A stretch of DNA of 64,000 nt from positions 1-64,000 of the forward strand of contig NZ_JACJQG010000030.1 in NCBI RefSeq assembly GCF_014696435.1, in the 5' to 3' direction. The notes beneath the pieces are model-generated. The model did not search any database. It saw nothing but the letters and a program-made list of their open reading frames with translations, and had not been told where the DNA came from. Origin of the DNA: Calothrix anomala FACHB-343 (GTDB lineage: Bacteria; Cyanobacteriota; Cyanobacteriia; Cyanobacteriales; Nostocaceae). Both the position numbers and the translations under genes were made by a program. Below are positions 41,477 to 50,463 of this stretch, in pieces (the stretch's first letter is position 1; the number at the start of each line of letters is the position of its first letter).

Positions 41477-43387
41477 ATGCTTCAAGAAAAAAGCACCGAT
41501 GCAGTTCGCATCAACGCTAGAAAAACTGACGTATTCGATATTTTCAAGTTCAAGCATTACATGGGCCCTAATCCCTATCTGGAAGTAGGGGCTTTAGTGT
41601 TCAACTTTGTACTGACGGAGTATAGAACACCTGTGCCCATTGAGGACTATGTTGCGATGATTAGCGATCGCTATCCTCATTTAGGCAATCGAGAATACGA
41701 ATCCTACGCCCATTTATTTGCTCAAACTCTATCGGAAGTCGGAAAGCTAGAAATGGGGTTACACCTCACCCGTTGGAGTATCCAGCCAAATGCAGATAAT
41801 GTGCGTATCGCTATTCAATCGCTGCACGAACGCACAACCAGGGGAGTAGTCTATTTTGTCTGGGATTGGTTTGAGGCGATTAACCGAGATGCAGACTTTC
41901 TGTTTGAGGATGAGCTAGCAAGGCTGCAAAATAAATTTAGACAATCGGCTTACGGTGGCCCCACAGTTTACGCTTTATTACGCACAGCCTATGAAAAAGC
42001 TATTCCCACTTTTTATTTGTGGGAAGAAGGCTTAATGCAATACGGCTATGGTAAAAAACATATTCGCGGTATTGCTACAACTTTTGACTGTGATAGTCAT
42101 ATAGATTCTGACTTTACCACTCGTAAAGATGACTGCAAAGCTTTCTTAAAAACCTTGGGTTTCCCCGTACCGGAAGGTGATATTGTCAATACCCAAAAAG
42201 ATGCTTTAGCTGTAGCTAGAGAAATCGGCTATCCGGTTGCTGTCAAGCCTGTAGTCGGACATAAAGGAATTGGTGTCACAGCCGAAGTCCAAGACTCAGA
42301 AGAACTAGAATCAGCTTATGATAGAGCGTTAGCGGCAATTCCAGAAGAACAAGCCACAAGGATAATTGTCGAAAAAAGCATATCTGGGGCAGATTTTCGC
42401 TTGCTGTGCGTTAATGGTAAATTTGTCGCCGCGACAGAAAGGCGTCCCGCTTCCGTTGTGGGTGATGGCTATTCCACTATTGATGAGTTAATTCGCGAAG
42501 AAAACCGCAAACCTGCACGTTGGGATACACCAACTTCTCCTATGAGTAAAATCCAGCGTGATGAAGCGATGGAATTATATTTAAGAGAACAGCGTTTGAC
42601 ATTAGATAGTGTAATTGAAAAAGACCAGACTGTTTATCTGCGCAAAGTAGCTAATCTTTCTGCTGGTGGGATTAGTATTAATGCTACTCACACAGTTCAC
42701 CATGACAACATTATTTTGGCGCAGGATATTGCCCAACACTTTCGGTTAACTTGTTTGGGGATTGATGTGATTACCAAAAGTCTGGCGGAATCTTGGAAAG
42801 ATGGTAACTTTGCCATCTTAGAAATTAACGCTGCACCCGGTATTTTGATGCATCTTAACCCGGCGGTTGGCGATAGTGTGGATGTACCTTCCCATATTTT
42901 AAGTACATTTTTTGAGTCAGGTACAGAGGCAAGAATCCCAATTATCACTTTTAATAAAATCTCCGTCCATGATTTGCAAGAAACCATAGATCATATTCTG
43001 TTACAACATCCTGATTGGACAGTTGGCGCTGTTTGTCGTGAAGGAGTTTTTGTTAATCGCTCGAAAAAAGTTTTAAGCAAAGATTACAATACCAACGTTC
43101 AAAGTTTGTTACGCAATCCCAAGTTAGATTTGTTAATTGCCGCATACGATGAGGAAATTTTAGATCGGGATGGAATGTTTTACCAAGGTAGTAATATGGT
43201 GGTTCTCGATAATCCCAGCGAAATAGAAATGATGTTAGTTCGGGATATTTTAGAAGGCTCTACTGTCGTGATTAAAAAAGGAGACAGTGTTTCGATTAGT
43301 CGTAAAGGATTAATTGAAGATTACACCTTGGGAGAAGATGAACCTTTTACAAGGGTTTATTTAAAAGAAGTGGGGACACTTTTTTGA
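41477..43387 (+). CDS. cphA2: Cyanophycin synthetase 2 (CphA2-type)
   Basis: About 636 residues from the ATG at 41477, with GAGG 12 bases upstream. The frame opens earlier at a TTG. This is much shorter than classical CphA1 (about 870-900). The N-terminal domain and the ATP-grasp domain are intact (AVAREIGYPVAVKPVVGHKG, then FAATERRPASVVGDGYSTID, and ILEINAAPGILMHL). The C-terminal Mur-ligase-like domain is truncated and has no visible GxxGKT-type P-loop (region about 500-636). That architecture matches CphA2, described in nitrogen-fixing cyanobacteria as repolymerising beta-Asp-Arg dipeptides with one ATP per cycle. It is divergent from cphB. The stop codon TGA coincides with the end of the adjacent insertion element, so the natural C-terminus may have been cut. 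Confidence 0.92.
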   Translation: MLQEKSTDAVRINARKTDVFDIFKFKHYMGPNPYLEVGALVFNFVLTEYRTPVPIEDYVAMISDRYPHLGNREYESYAHLFAQTLSEVGKLEMGLHLTRWSIQPNADNVRIAIQSLHERTTRGVVYFVWDWFEAINRDADFLFEDELARLQNKFRQSAYGGPTVYALLRTAYEKAIPTFYLWEEGLMQYGYGKKHIRGIATTFDCDSHIDSDFTTRKDDCKAFLKTLGFPVPEGDIVNTQKDALAVAREIGYPVAVKPVVGHKGIGVTAEVQDSEELESAYDRALAAIPEEQATRIIVEKSISGADFRLLCVNGKFVAATERRPASVVGDGYSTIDELIREENRKPARWDTPTSPMSKIQRDEAMELYLREQRLTLDSVIEKDQTVYLRKVANLSAGGISINATHTVHHDNIILAQDIAQHFRLTCLGIDVITKSLAESWKDGNFAILEINAAPGILMHLNPAVGDSVDVPSHILSTFFESGTEARIPIITFNKISVHDLQETIDHILLQHPDWTVGAVCREGVFVNRSKKVLSKDYNTNVQSLLRNPKLDLLIAAYDEEILDRDGMFYQGSNMVVLDNPSEIEMMLVRDILEGSTVVIKKGDSVSISRKGLIEDYTLGEDEPFTRVYLKEVGTLF

Positions 43388-43391
43388 CATA

Positions 43392-43430
43392 CTCCCCACC
43401 CTTGAAGGGTGAGGATTCTGGGGTCAAACA
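43392..43430 (-). ncRNA. Probable TnpB guide RNA (omega/reRNA) 3' end
   Basis: TnpB elements transcribe a guide RNA from the 3' part of tnpB into the right end. The right-end hairpin with CCTCACCCTTCAAGGGTGGG on the minus strand is what such an RNA would contain. The exact guide would come from the flanking cphA2 3' end. Inferred by position, not tested. Confidence 0.4.
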
Positions 43431-44556
43431 GCAATTGCAGGCACAGCCAGACTTACATCGCCTAACCCAATGGTTGATGCCCCAACCACTTGAATATTAC
43501 GTGCGGCGTTTTCGTCTCTTGGGTTAACTGACTGGCAGGAAGGACAACGCCACTGTCTGACCGACAAATCCAGGCTTTCTAAGATATGACCGCAATTTGA
43601 GCAAGTTTTACTACTGGGACACCACTGGTCGATAAAAACAACTAATTTGTTCTTCTTTTTGGCAACCCATTCTAGGTATGCCATGAACTCACCAAAAGCT
43701 AAGTCTGATATTTTTCTACCCCAAAGTCGCTGCATTCCCTTGAGGTTTAAAGTCTCAAAGCAGAGAACATCAAACTTATCAGTTAACTCATGAGCTAGTT
43801 TCCAAAACCAATCACGCCGACGATGAGAAATATCCTCATATTTGCGTACTAAATTCTTTCTTGCTCGTTCTCTATTGGAGGAACTTTTTAGTTTTTTAGA
43901 CTGTTGCCTACTGGCTTTTTTGATGGCGTTTAGGGATTGCTTGAAGAATTGGGGAGACTCAATCTTAGTGCCGTCTGAGCAGGTGAGAAATGTCTTCAAT
44001 CCGAAGTCAAAGCCAGCGATTTTACCCGTCTTAACTTCAACTTCTGGGTTATTCCCATCGTCAACAACCAAAACCATAAACAATTCACCTAACGGAGTAC
44101 GTTTAATGGTTAGGGTTTTGACTTTTCCCTCAATTTCTCTAGACTGACAAAATTGATAAACACGCAGGCCAATTTTTACTTGGTTCCCACCAAAGATTTA
44201 TAACCTGCTTGCTTAAGGGTGAAAGATTTGTACTTCTTAACCTTTTTAAATCCTGGCGGACGAACCCCCTTCTTATTGTGTTTAAAAAATAATTGGTAGG
44301 CTTTCTCAATGCGTTGACAAATATCTTGTACCGCCTGAGAACCTACTGATTGCCAGAAAGAATTACGCTTCCTTAACTTGGCGATATGAGACTGAAGTTT
44401 TGCGCTCCGTAAATGCTTGCCAAACATCCGATAATACCGTTTATGTAGGGCAATACAATGGTTGTATATCACCCCAGCAGCGTTGATTATGCGCTTAAGG
44501 TGTCTATTCCGTTTGTGCTGATATAACTTAAACTTCAGTGTTTTCATAATATCCAT
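43424..44556 (-). pseudogene. tnpB: TnpB with a one-base frameshift
   Basis: The N-terminal frame (MDIMKTLKFKLYQHKRNR, ending KQAGYKSLVGTK and TAA at 44176) is continued in another frame from about 44188 (GNQVKIGLRVYQFCQSREIE) to the end. The joined protein is a typical 370-residue TnpB/Cas12f ancestor. RuvC residues are present: Asp in AGFDFGLKTFL, Glu in LCFETLNLKG and Asp in NPRDENAARN. So is the zinc finger (CSNCGHILE...CPSCQ). One missing base around 44185 breaks the frame, so the enzyme is likely inactive unless a frameshift is read through. It would be an RNA-guided nuclease that helps the element persist. Confidence 0.9.
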
Positions 44557-44577
44557 GATACCATAAACGGGTAGCCG

Positions 44578-44727
44578 ATGGATAGCGCGATGAAAGAGAG
44601 ATTAAGTGTACGAGTTGACCCTCAAAGGCTTGAAAAATTAAGAAGGATTGCCAAACAGAAACGCAAAACAATGACTCAAATGATTGAAGACTGGATTGAT
44701 AGACTACAGGAAGAAAAGTCGCCCTAG
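44578..44727 (+). CDS. Small ribbon-helix-helix (CopG/Arc-like) protein
   Basis: 49 residues from the ATG at 44578 (MDSAMKERLSVRVDPQRL), or 45 from the in-frame ATG at 44590. The sequence KERLSVRVDPQRLEKLRRI, then TMTQMIEDWIDRL fits a ribbon-helix-helix DNA-binding protein. It starts 22 bases away from the start of tnpB in the opposite direction. Small RHH genes are known next to IS200/IS605 tnpB genes and may repress them. The end TAG lies at the left-end hairpin. Confidence 0.75.
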   Translation: MDSAMKERLSVRVDPQRLEKLRRIAKQKRKTMTQMIEDWIDRLQEEKSP

Positions 44728-44870
44728 AAGGGCGAGGCTTTAGACCCAGATTTTTGGTAAGTTCATATACTATAGCCATCCTATTTGAGATGCAAACAAA
44801 AGGGAAAAGGAAGATAAGTATTTATAAATCATTTAGGATTGCTATATATTGCTGGAATTACACCCGTTAT

Positions 44871-45031
44871 GGGAGCATCCCAAATGTGCAAAAACGCCCT
44901 CACCCTATAAGGGTGGGGCTAGAAATACGAAGCCTGCCTTCGCAGGCTATCAAACTTTTAGCCTGGGAAGGCAGGCTTTGTTGGTATAGCAATACCCTAG
45001 AAGGGTATTGCGTCAAAATTGGGATGCTCCC
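44871..45031. repeat. MITE-like element with 13-base perfect inverted ends
   Basis: 161 bases bounded by GGGAGCATCCCAA (44871-44883) and its exact complement (45019-45031). The interior has hairpins: CACCCTATAAGGGTG, GCCTGCCTTCGCAGGC, CCTGGGAAGGCAGG and ATACCCTAGAAGGGTAT. The first two form the same core, in inverse orientation, as in the element at 34843. It lies 8 bases past the stop codon of the DUF58 gene. Confidence 0.9.
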
Positions 45032-45038
45032 CCAGTTG

Positions 45039-46361
45039 TTAAAGCTGATTCCGCGCTTTAAGTTGTAAGTATCTTTCCACTAATTGATCTGTAATTTGAT
45101 GTGCTGGTGCGTCAAGTACCAACACACCTTTTTGTTTTAATTGGGCAAATGCAACTTGACGCTGTGCTAATAAATCTAAAGCTACCGCTCTGATATAAGC
45201 CTCTGTAACATCTTCTGTAAATGTATGCGCCCGCCGATCGACTTGCGGATCGCGCAAAGTCACGCAAAAGGGGAGATAACGGGGTGCTAGGCGAGAAAGG
45301 GCGGCGAGGAGTTCGGTGGAGGCGGTGACATCAACTATGTCGGTAATTAATACTACTAATGCCCGCCTTGTTTGTTGTTGGACGACGCTGGTAACGGCTC
45401 CTAAATAATCAGATTCTAGTAATACTGGTTGAATTGGGGTGAGGCGGTCAATTAAGTGTGTGAGATAATTTTGACCGCGTTCTGGTGGAATCCACGTATG
45501 CATTTGGCGATCGAATACACCCACGCCAACGCGATCGCCTCGATGTAATCCCGCCAAAGCTAAAGCTAAAGTTGCATTTAACCCCCAATCAAAGCGCTGC
45601 AAACCCTGCACTTTCGCTGTCATCAATCTTCCCCGATCCAGCAAAATCAGCAGGGTTTGTTCTTGTTCTGGTTCTAAAACCCTAACTAAGGGGGCTGTAT
45701 TTCCATAAGCGCCAACTTTGCGGGCGGTAGCTTTCCAATCAATTAAGCGTAAGTCATCACCAGTACGATAGTTACGCAGTTCGGCAAATTCTGTGCCAAT
45801 TCCCATGCGCCGTTGGCGAATCGCTCCAGATGATTGCAAGGCGAGGCGAATAGAAAGCGATCGCAATCCCACTAAATCTGGATAAACTTTAACTGTCAGT
45901 TTTTGGGGAATCTGCCAATCATTCCACGCTAACCCCCATAAACCTAACTGTCTTACCTGAATATTTCCCCAGTCAAATTCTCCTCGTTGTGTGGGGTGGA
46001 CGGTATAGGTTAATTCATGATTAGTGTTAGCAGCTACATTTGCTCTCAGTTTTGCTGCGGATACGCCAAAGTCTGTAGGGTAGTAATCGCAGATTTCAAG
46101 AATGGCATTAGAATTTGCAGAGGTGATATTTAGCACTACTGGGTTGTCTCGCCCAATAGATAAACGTGAGGGAATTTCCCGGTTGATTTGCACGCGATCG
46201 CGTTTTACCCGCAAACCATCCACAACCATTAATCCTAATACCAGGACATCAAATAAAAGCGCGATCGCAATACTAGTGGGAATACCCAAAACCATAGCCA
46301 AGATAGGGGCGATGGCAATTCCTATCAGCAATAATAAATAAACTCTATTGGCTGGAACCAT
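45039..46361 (-). CDS. DUF58-domain protein
   Basis: 440 residues. Two membrane helices at the N-terminus (about 7-24 and 27-47) are followed by a soluble region with a DUF58 core: GTEFAELRNYRTGDDLRLID, then WKATARK, and a vWA-like part. The metal-ion site is degenerate (ILLDRGRLM replaces the usual DxSxS). Such proteins usually lie next to MoxR AAA+ ATPase genes and act in assembly of membrane complexes or peptidoglycan-linked machinery. No MoxR gene is adjacent here. The DUF58 motif is clear and the role unknown. Confidence 0.92.
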   Translation of the reverse strand: MVPANRVYLLLLIGIAIAPILAMVLGIPTSIAIALLFDVLVLGLMVVDGLRVKRDRVQINREIPSRLSIGRDNPVVLNITSANSNAILEICDYYPTDFGVSAAKLRANVAANTNHELTYTVHPTQRGEFDWGNIQVRQLGLWGLAWNDWQIPQKLTVKVYPDLVGLRSLSIRLALQSSGAIRQRRMGIGTEFAELRNYRTGDDLRLIDWKATARKVGAYGNTAPLVRVLEPEQEQTLLILLDRGRLMTAKVQGLQRFDWGLNATLALALAGLHRGDRVGVGVFDRQMHTWIPPERGQNYLTHLIDRLTPIQPVLLESDYLGAVTSVVQQQTRRALVVLITDIVDVTASTELLAALSRLAPRYLPFCVTLRDPQVDRRAHTFTEDVTEAYIRAVALDLLAQRQVAFAQLKQKGVLVLDAPAHQITDQLVERYLQLKARNQL

Positions 46362-47141
46362 TTTTAATTAATCAAATATAGCGATAATCATCAGCAATTT
46401 CTGGCATTTTAAGCTAAACCTAGAGATTTTGCCAGTAATTACTTCTTTAACAGCTATGGCAGATAATTTTATTAGTAATGGCGGTCAAATTATCTCATAA
46501 GCTTTATAGCAATCCTATCGGAGTTGTGAAAAATTTTTTTTAATGAACCGCCCTTCGGGTTCAGCAGTTCCTCATGGGGGAAACCCCCAAGAACGGACTG
46601 CTTCACCAAGTACGCTAAGTACGCCAAGGATAAGAGAAAAAAACTGAGAGGTTGCAAATTTCACAAATAATTTAGGATTGCTTTAACATTAAAATAATTA
46701 ATATAGAACTTAAATTTCGAGATTCATTTTCTACTGTAGAGTTCGTTATTAATCCCCAAAATCGTGATGAATGGTGTGACATGCTGTCGCTGACACAGCC
46801 TAACATCTAAGATTAAAATTATTAATCTAGGGCTATGATTTCGGTATAAGGTAGTAAAAAATTTATTTCCAATTTAGTCAAAAATAATTATTAACTTTTG
46901 TCTCGAATATGCCATAATGTCACGAGTCAAAAGGTAGTACCTAATTAAATACCCCTAAGTCAAATAGGGGTAAATTACTAATTTTCTGATAAGCAAGCTC
47001 GACAATTAGTTTCCCTATCTTAAAGCAGAGCCTGGTTAGCAGATAGTAAATATTTTTAGGTATTTATATAGTTTTGACTCTAGAAATATTGACCAAAAGC
47101 CAAGTTTTTTAAACTCTTTTACAAAGCAAATTTAGGAATAT
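46362..47141. other. Leader of the GH2-galT genes with a dispersed element
   Basis: No gene. 46506-46686 is a MITE-like element with AGCAATCCTA-type ends and an inner AGCAGTTC/GAACGGACTGCT hairpin. Its core AACCGCC...CCAAGGATAAGAGAAA recurs inverted at 50305-50440. The remaining 450 bases before the GH2 gene are AT-rich and probably carry its promoter. Confidence 0.55.
46506..46686. repeat. Dispersed element, copy 1, AGCAATCCTA ends
   Basis: Left end TAGCAATCCTATCGG, right end the complement of AAGCAATCCTAAAT. Inner AATGAACCGCC, then a hairpin insert, then CGCCAAGGATAAGAGAAAA, then AAATTTCACAAATAATTTAG. The second copy at 50305-50440 is in opposite orientation with a different inner hairpin (TCTCTGCGAGA/TCTCGCAGAGA). 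The two bracket the GH2-galT gene pair. Confidence 0.8.
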
Positions 47142-49031
47142 ATGATGATGAATTTGTTGGAGTTGGCGAATAATCCTGTGGATTTAAAATCTCATGCAGT
47201 TACTCAGCCAAGTTTAGAGTTAATTGATATAGCTTATCCGCGTCCCCAATTGCAGCGCCTTTCTACTACCGATGCAACGCGATCGCCTTGGCAAAATCTC
47301 AACGGTCAGTGGAAGTTCGCATTTGATGACCAAGGCAAATGCGCTCAACCAAGTGACCTCAAGCAATGGACACATGATATACAAGTTCCCTTTGCTCCTG
47401 AATCTATCAAAAGTGGGATTGGCGATACAGGATTTCATGCTAACTGCTGGTATGAGAGAGAATTTACCACTCCCGAAGGTGAGGGTAGGTTATTACTGCA
47501 CTTTGGCGCTGTAGATTATCGCGCTCGTGTTTGGGTGAACGATCGATATATTGGTGAGCATGAAGGCGGACACACCAATTTCACAATGGATATTACTGCT
47601 GCTTTAAATGACAGTGGCATCACAAAAGTTACAGTCTGGGCGCAGGACGATCCGCAAGACTTAGCCAAGCCGCGCGGAAAGCAGGATTGGCAACTAGAAC
47701 CCCACAGTATTTGGTATCCGCGTACAAGTGGAATTTGGCAGACAGTTTGGGTAGAACGTGTGGGCGCGACTTATATCGATCACATCCGTTGGACTCCTGA
47801 CTTTGAACGCTGGGAAATTGGTTGTTATGCGGCGCTGGCAGGGGATACACCCGCAGCTGGCGTACAAATGAAGATGAAATTAACTGTAGGCGATCGCATT
47901 CTGGCTAATGATATTTATGAAGTATTCAATGGCGAGATTAACCGCCGCATTTCCCTATCAGACCCAGGTATCGATGACTACCGCAATGAATTGTTATGGA
48001 GTCCGGAAAAACCGACGTTAATCAAGGCAGAGATTGATTTATCCCATAACGGACAATTATTAGATAAAGTCATATCTTATACAGCCTTGCGGACTGTCAG
48101 TATTCAGCGCGATCGCTTTATGCTCAATGGTCGCCCCTACTATTTGCGCTTAGTGCTAGACCAAGGTTACTGGGCTGATAGTCTGATGACTGCACCCGAT
48201 GATTTAGCATTGCGGCGAGATGTGGAACTAGCCAAAGCGATGGGTTTCAACGGAGTTCGCAAGCACCAAAAAATAGAAGACCCGCGATTTTTATATTGGG
48301 CAGATGTGTTGGGATTGCTAGTATGGGAGGAGATGCCAAGCGCTTATCGCTTCTCCCCCAGAGCAGTGGAACGCATGACTCATGAGTGGACAGAAGTTAT
48401 TAAGCGTGATGCCAATCACCCCTGTATTGTTGCTTGGGTACCATTTAATGAGTCTTGGGGGGTGCCAAATTTAGTTGAGACACAAGCTCACCGGAACTAT
48501 GTTTTGGCTATGTATCACTTAACCAAGACCCTCGATCCGACTCGTCCGGTGATTGGTAATGATGGTTGGGAAAGTACAGATACGGATATTCTCGCCATTC
48601 ATGATTACGATACAAATCCCCAGCATTTAGCTCGTAGGTACGGGCCAGAAGTCCAGCTATCAGATTTATTTAATCGCCAACGTCCCGGAGGCAGAATCCT
48701 CACACTGGATAACTACCCACATCAGGGACAGCCAGTCATGTTGACCGAGTTTGGCGGTATAGCCTACGCGCCAGAAGAACAGCCTGATGCTAACAAAGCT
48801 TGGGGATATGAGCGCTGCTGGAATCTCTCAGAGTTAGAAATCAAATACACTGCTCTGTTAGAAAGTGTGAATCACATCGATATGTTTAGCGGTTTCTGCT
48901 ATACACAATTTGCCGATACCTTCCAAGAAGCTAACGGGTTATTGTACAGCGATCGCACGCCGAAAATTCCCCTGGAGAAGATACGCGCAGCCACCCTTTC
49001 TGGAGGTTTATGTACTCCCACAAGTTGTTAA
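47142..49031 (+). CDS. Glycoside hydrolase family 2 enzyme (beta-galactosidase-like)
   Basis: 629 residues. The GH2 sandwich domain is at about 35-215 (PWQNLNGQWKFAFDDQGKCA, HFGAVDYRARVWVNDRYIG) and the immunoglobulin-like domain at about 220-310. The TIM-barrel follows, with the acid/base Glu in IVAWVPFNESWGV and the nucleophile Glu in PVMLTEFGGIAY. It is about 40 percent shorter than LacZ, like other compact GH2 beta-galactosidase/glucuronidase-type enzymes. No signal peptide is seen, so it probably acts inside the cell. It overlaps galT by 22 bases, so the pair is co-translated, which supports a beta-galactoside substrate. Confidence 0.9.
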   Translation: MMMNLLELANNPVDLKSHAVTQPSLELIDIAYPRPQLQRLSTTDATRSPWQNLNGQWKFAFDDQGKCAQPSDLKQWTHDIQVPFAPESIKSGIGDTGFHANCWYEREFTTPEGEGRLLLHFGAVDYRARVWVNDRYIGEHEGGHTNFTMDITAALNDSGITKVTVWAQDDPQDLAKPRGKQDWQLEPHSIWYPRTSGIWQTVWVERVGATYIDHIRWTPDFERWEIGCYAALAGDTPAAGVQMKMKLTVGDRILANDIYEVFNGEINRRISLSDPGIDDYRNELLWSPEKPTLIKAEIDLSHNGQLLDKVISYTALRTVSIQRDRFMLNGRPYYLRLVLDQGYWADSLMTAPDDLALRRDVELAKAMGFNGVRKHQKIEDPRFLYWADVLGLLVWEEMPSAYRFSPRAVERMTHEWTEVIKRDANHPCIVAWVPFNESWGVPNLVETQAHRNYVLAMYHLTKTLDPTRPVIGNDGWESTDTDILAIHDYDTNPQHLARRYGPEVQLSDLFNRQRPGGRILTLDNYPHQGQPVMLTEFGGIAYAPEEQPDANKAWGYERCWNLSELEIKYTALLESVNHIDMFSGFCYTQFADTFQEANGLLYSDRTPKIPLEKIRAATLSGGLCTPTSC

Positions 49032-50110
49032 AGCCAGATGGACGCCAACTGACTTTATATAGTCGCTATCCAATTTCCCCAGATATTACAGCTACTAGCC
49101 CCAGTAATGAGCCAGTGCAAGCCAATCCCCACCTGCGCTGGCACCCCTTACGGGGGGAATGGGTAGCTTACGCCAGTCACCGTCAAGGGCGGACTTTTAT
49201 GCCGCCGCCAGAATATAACCCCCTCGCACCCACCAGTAACCGAGAGTTTCCCACAGAACTACCCCCAGGGAAATATGATATTGCTGTGTTTGATAACCGC
49301 TTTCCTTCAATGGCACTCACGGCACATAATCCACCAGCGAGTATTGTGGAAACCTTACCTGCTAATGGTGCTTGCGAGGTAGTGGTTTTTACTCAAGACC
49401 CCCATGCTTCCCTCAGTTCCTTGGAATTAGCCCACCTAGAATTGCTGTTACAAGTTTGGGGCGATCGCGATCGCGAACTCGGCGCAAATCCCCAAATTCA
49501 GTATGTTTTGCCCTTTGAAAATAAAGGTGTTGAGGTAGGGGTAACTTTACACCATCCCCACGGGCAAATTTATGCATATCCGTTTATACCACCAGTTCCC
49601 GCCAGAATCTTGGAAATGCAACGGCAATTTTATCAAGAACAGCAACGGGGTTTGTTAGCGGATTTAATTCAAAAAGAGATAGCCGATAACCAGCGTATTC
49701 TATATCAAGATGAAGATGCGATCGCCTTCGTCCCCGTCTGTGCGCGTTATCCCTACGAAGTATGGATTGCGCCTAAACAACCAGTTCCTAACTTTCAAGA
49801 CTTGAGTGCAAAGCAACGTCAGGGATTAGCCAAAGCATTAAAAACCGTCACTCTTAAATATGATGGTTTGTGGAATCGCCCATTTCCCTATCTCATGGCT
49901 TGGTTCGGCGCGCCAACCGACGGTAAACCCCATCCAGAAGCCCATTTACACGCCCAGTTTTATCCACCCTATCGCACCAGCGACAGACTCAAGTATTTAG
50001 CAGGAACCGAACTCGCCGCCGGTATGTTTGCTAATGACGCCTTACCAGAGGAGAAAGCCAAAGAGTTACAGGCGATCGCTGTGAATCTACAAATGCCAAT
50101 TTCCGCATAA
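49010..50110 (+). CDS. galT: Galactose-1-phosphate uridylyltransferase
   Basis: 366 residues with GGAGG 3 bases before the ATG, which lies inside the end of the GH2 gene. The active-site HPHGQ is present (TLHHPHGQIYAYPF). NPHLRWHPLRGEWVAYASHR and LMAWFGAPTDGKPHPEAHLH are standard GalT motifs. It transfers UMP between UDP-glucose and galactose-1-phosphate in the Leloir pathway. No galactokinase is in the window. galE is at 57059. Confidence 0.95.
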   Translation: MYSHKLLKPDGRQLTLYSRYPISPDITATSPSNEPVQANPHLRWHPLRGEWVAYASHRQGRTFMPPPEYNPLAPTSNREFPTELPPGKYDIAVFDNRFPSMALTAHNPPASIVETLPANGACEVVVFTQDPHASLSSLELAHLELLLQVWGDRDRELGANPQIQYVLPFENKGVEVGVTLHHPHGQIYAYPFIPPVPARILEMQRQFYQEQQRGLLADLIQKEIADNQRILYQDEDAIAFVPVCARYPYEVWIAPKQPVPNFQDLSAKQRQGLAKALKTVTLKYDGLWNRPFPYLMAWFGAPTDGKPHPEAHLHAQFYPPYRTSDRLKYLAGTELAAGMFANDALPEEKAKELQAIAVNLQMPISA

Positions 50111-50133
50111 AGTGAAAATTGGGAAATTACAAC

Positions 50134-50159
50134 CAGCGCATCTTCTAAAAGATGCGCTG
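50134..50159 (+). terminator. Hairpin after galT
   Basis: Perfect 11-base stem CAGCGCATCTT/AAGATGCGCTG with a 4-base loop, 24 bases after the galT stop. It is followed by ATTAAACCTTTG rather than a strong T run, so it may be a terminator or an mRNA 3' stabiliser. Confidence 0.6.
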
Positions 50160-50304
50160 ATTAAACCTTTGAGAAAACTCATATTTTAATACCAATTGAT
50201 TTCTGAAAAATTTAAGTATATGTATTAGACTGACAAGCATAAAAAGTTGCAATAAATCTCTTCTTTTTTCTCTGCTTCCTCTGCGCCTCTGCGGTTTATT
50301 AATA

Positions 50305-50440
50305 AATCCTAAATCATTTGTGAAATTTACTAATTCTCAATTTTTTCTCTTATCCTTGGCGTACTTGGCGTCTTCTCTGCGAGACGCTGCGCGTTGGCGG
50401 AAGCCTCTCGCAGAGAAGGCGGTTCATTAAAAAATTAAAT
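50305..50440. repeat. Dispersed element, copy 2, inverted relative to copy 1
   Basis: On the plus strand, AATCCTAAATCATTTGTGAA, then CTCTTATCCTTGGCGTACTT, then a hairpin TCTCTGCGAGA/TCTCGCAGAGA, then GGCGGTTCATTAAAAAATT. The complement of these blocks matches 46528-46686 closely outside the inner hairpin. Confidence 0.8.
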
Positions 50441-50463
50441 CTTTAATTATTACGCAATAATTC

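Larger units (their letters stand above)
43385..44755. mobile_element. IS200/IS605-type element with TnpB and an RHH gene
   Basis: The right end near 43385-43415 has TGACATACTCCCC followed by a hairpin CACCCTTGAAGGGTG, the standard right end of cyanobacterial IS200/IS605 elements. The left end near 44715-44755 has a CGCCCTAGAAGGGCG hairpin and AGACCCAGATTTTTGG. It holds a minus-strand tnpB (frameshifted) and a small plus-strand RHH gene, and no tnpA. Exact ends are estimated by eye. A target TTAC-like word is visible just outside the left end. Confidence 0.75.
50111..50463. other. Intergenic region with dispersed element, copy 2
   Basis: Holds the galT hairpin, an AATACCAATTGATTT half-element near 50188 and the inverted second copy of the dispersed element (50305-50440) with an inner TCTCTGCGAGA hairpin. 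No gene. Confidence 0.55.

Noticed and set aside
44754-45068. 104-codon plus-strand frame
   Set aside because: It runs across the MITE-like element with 13-base ends.
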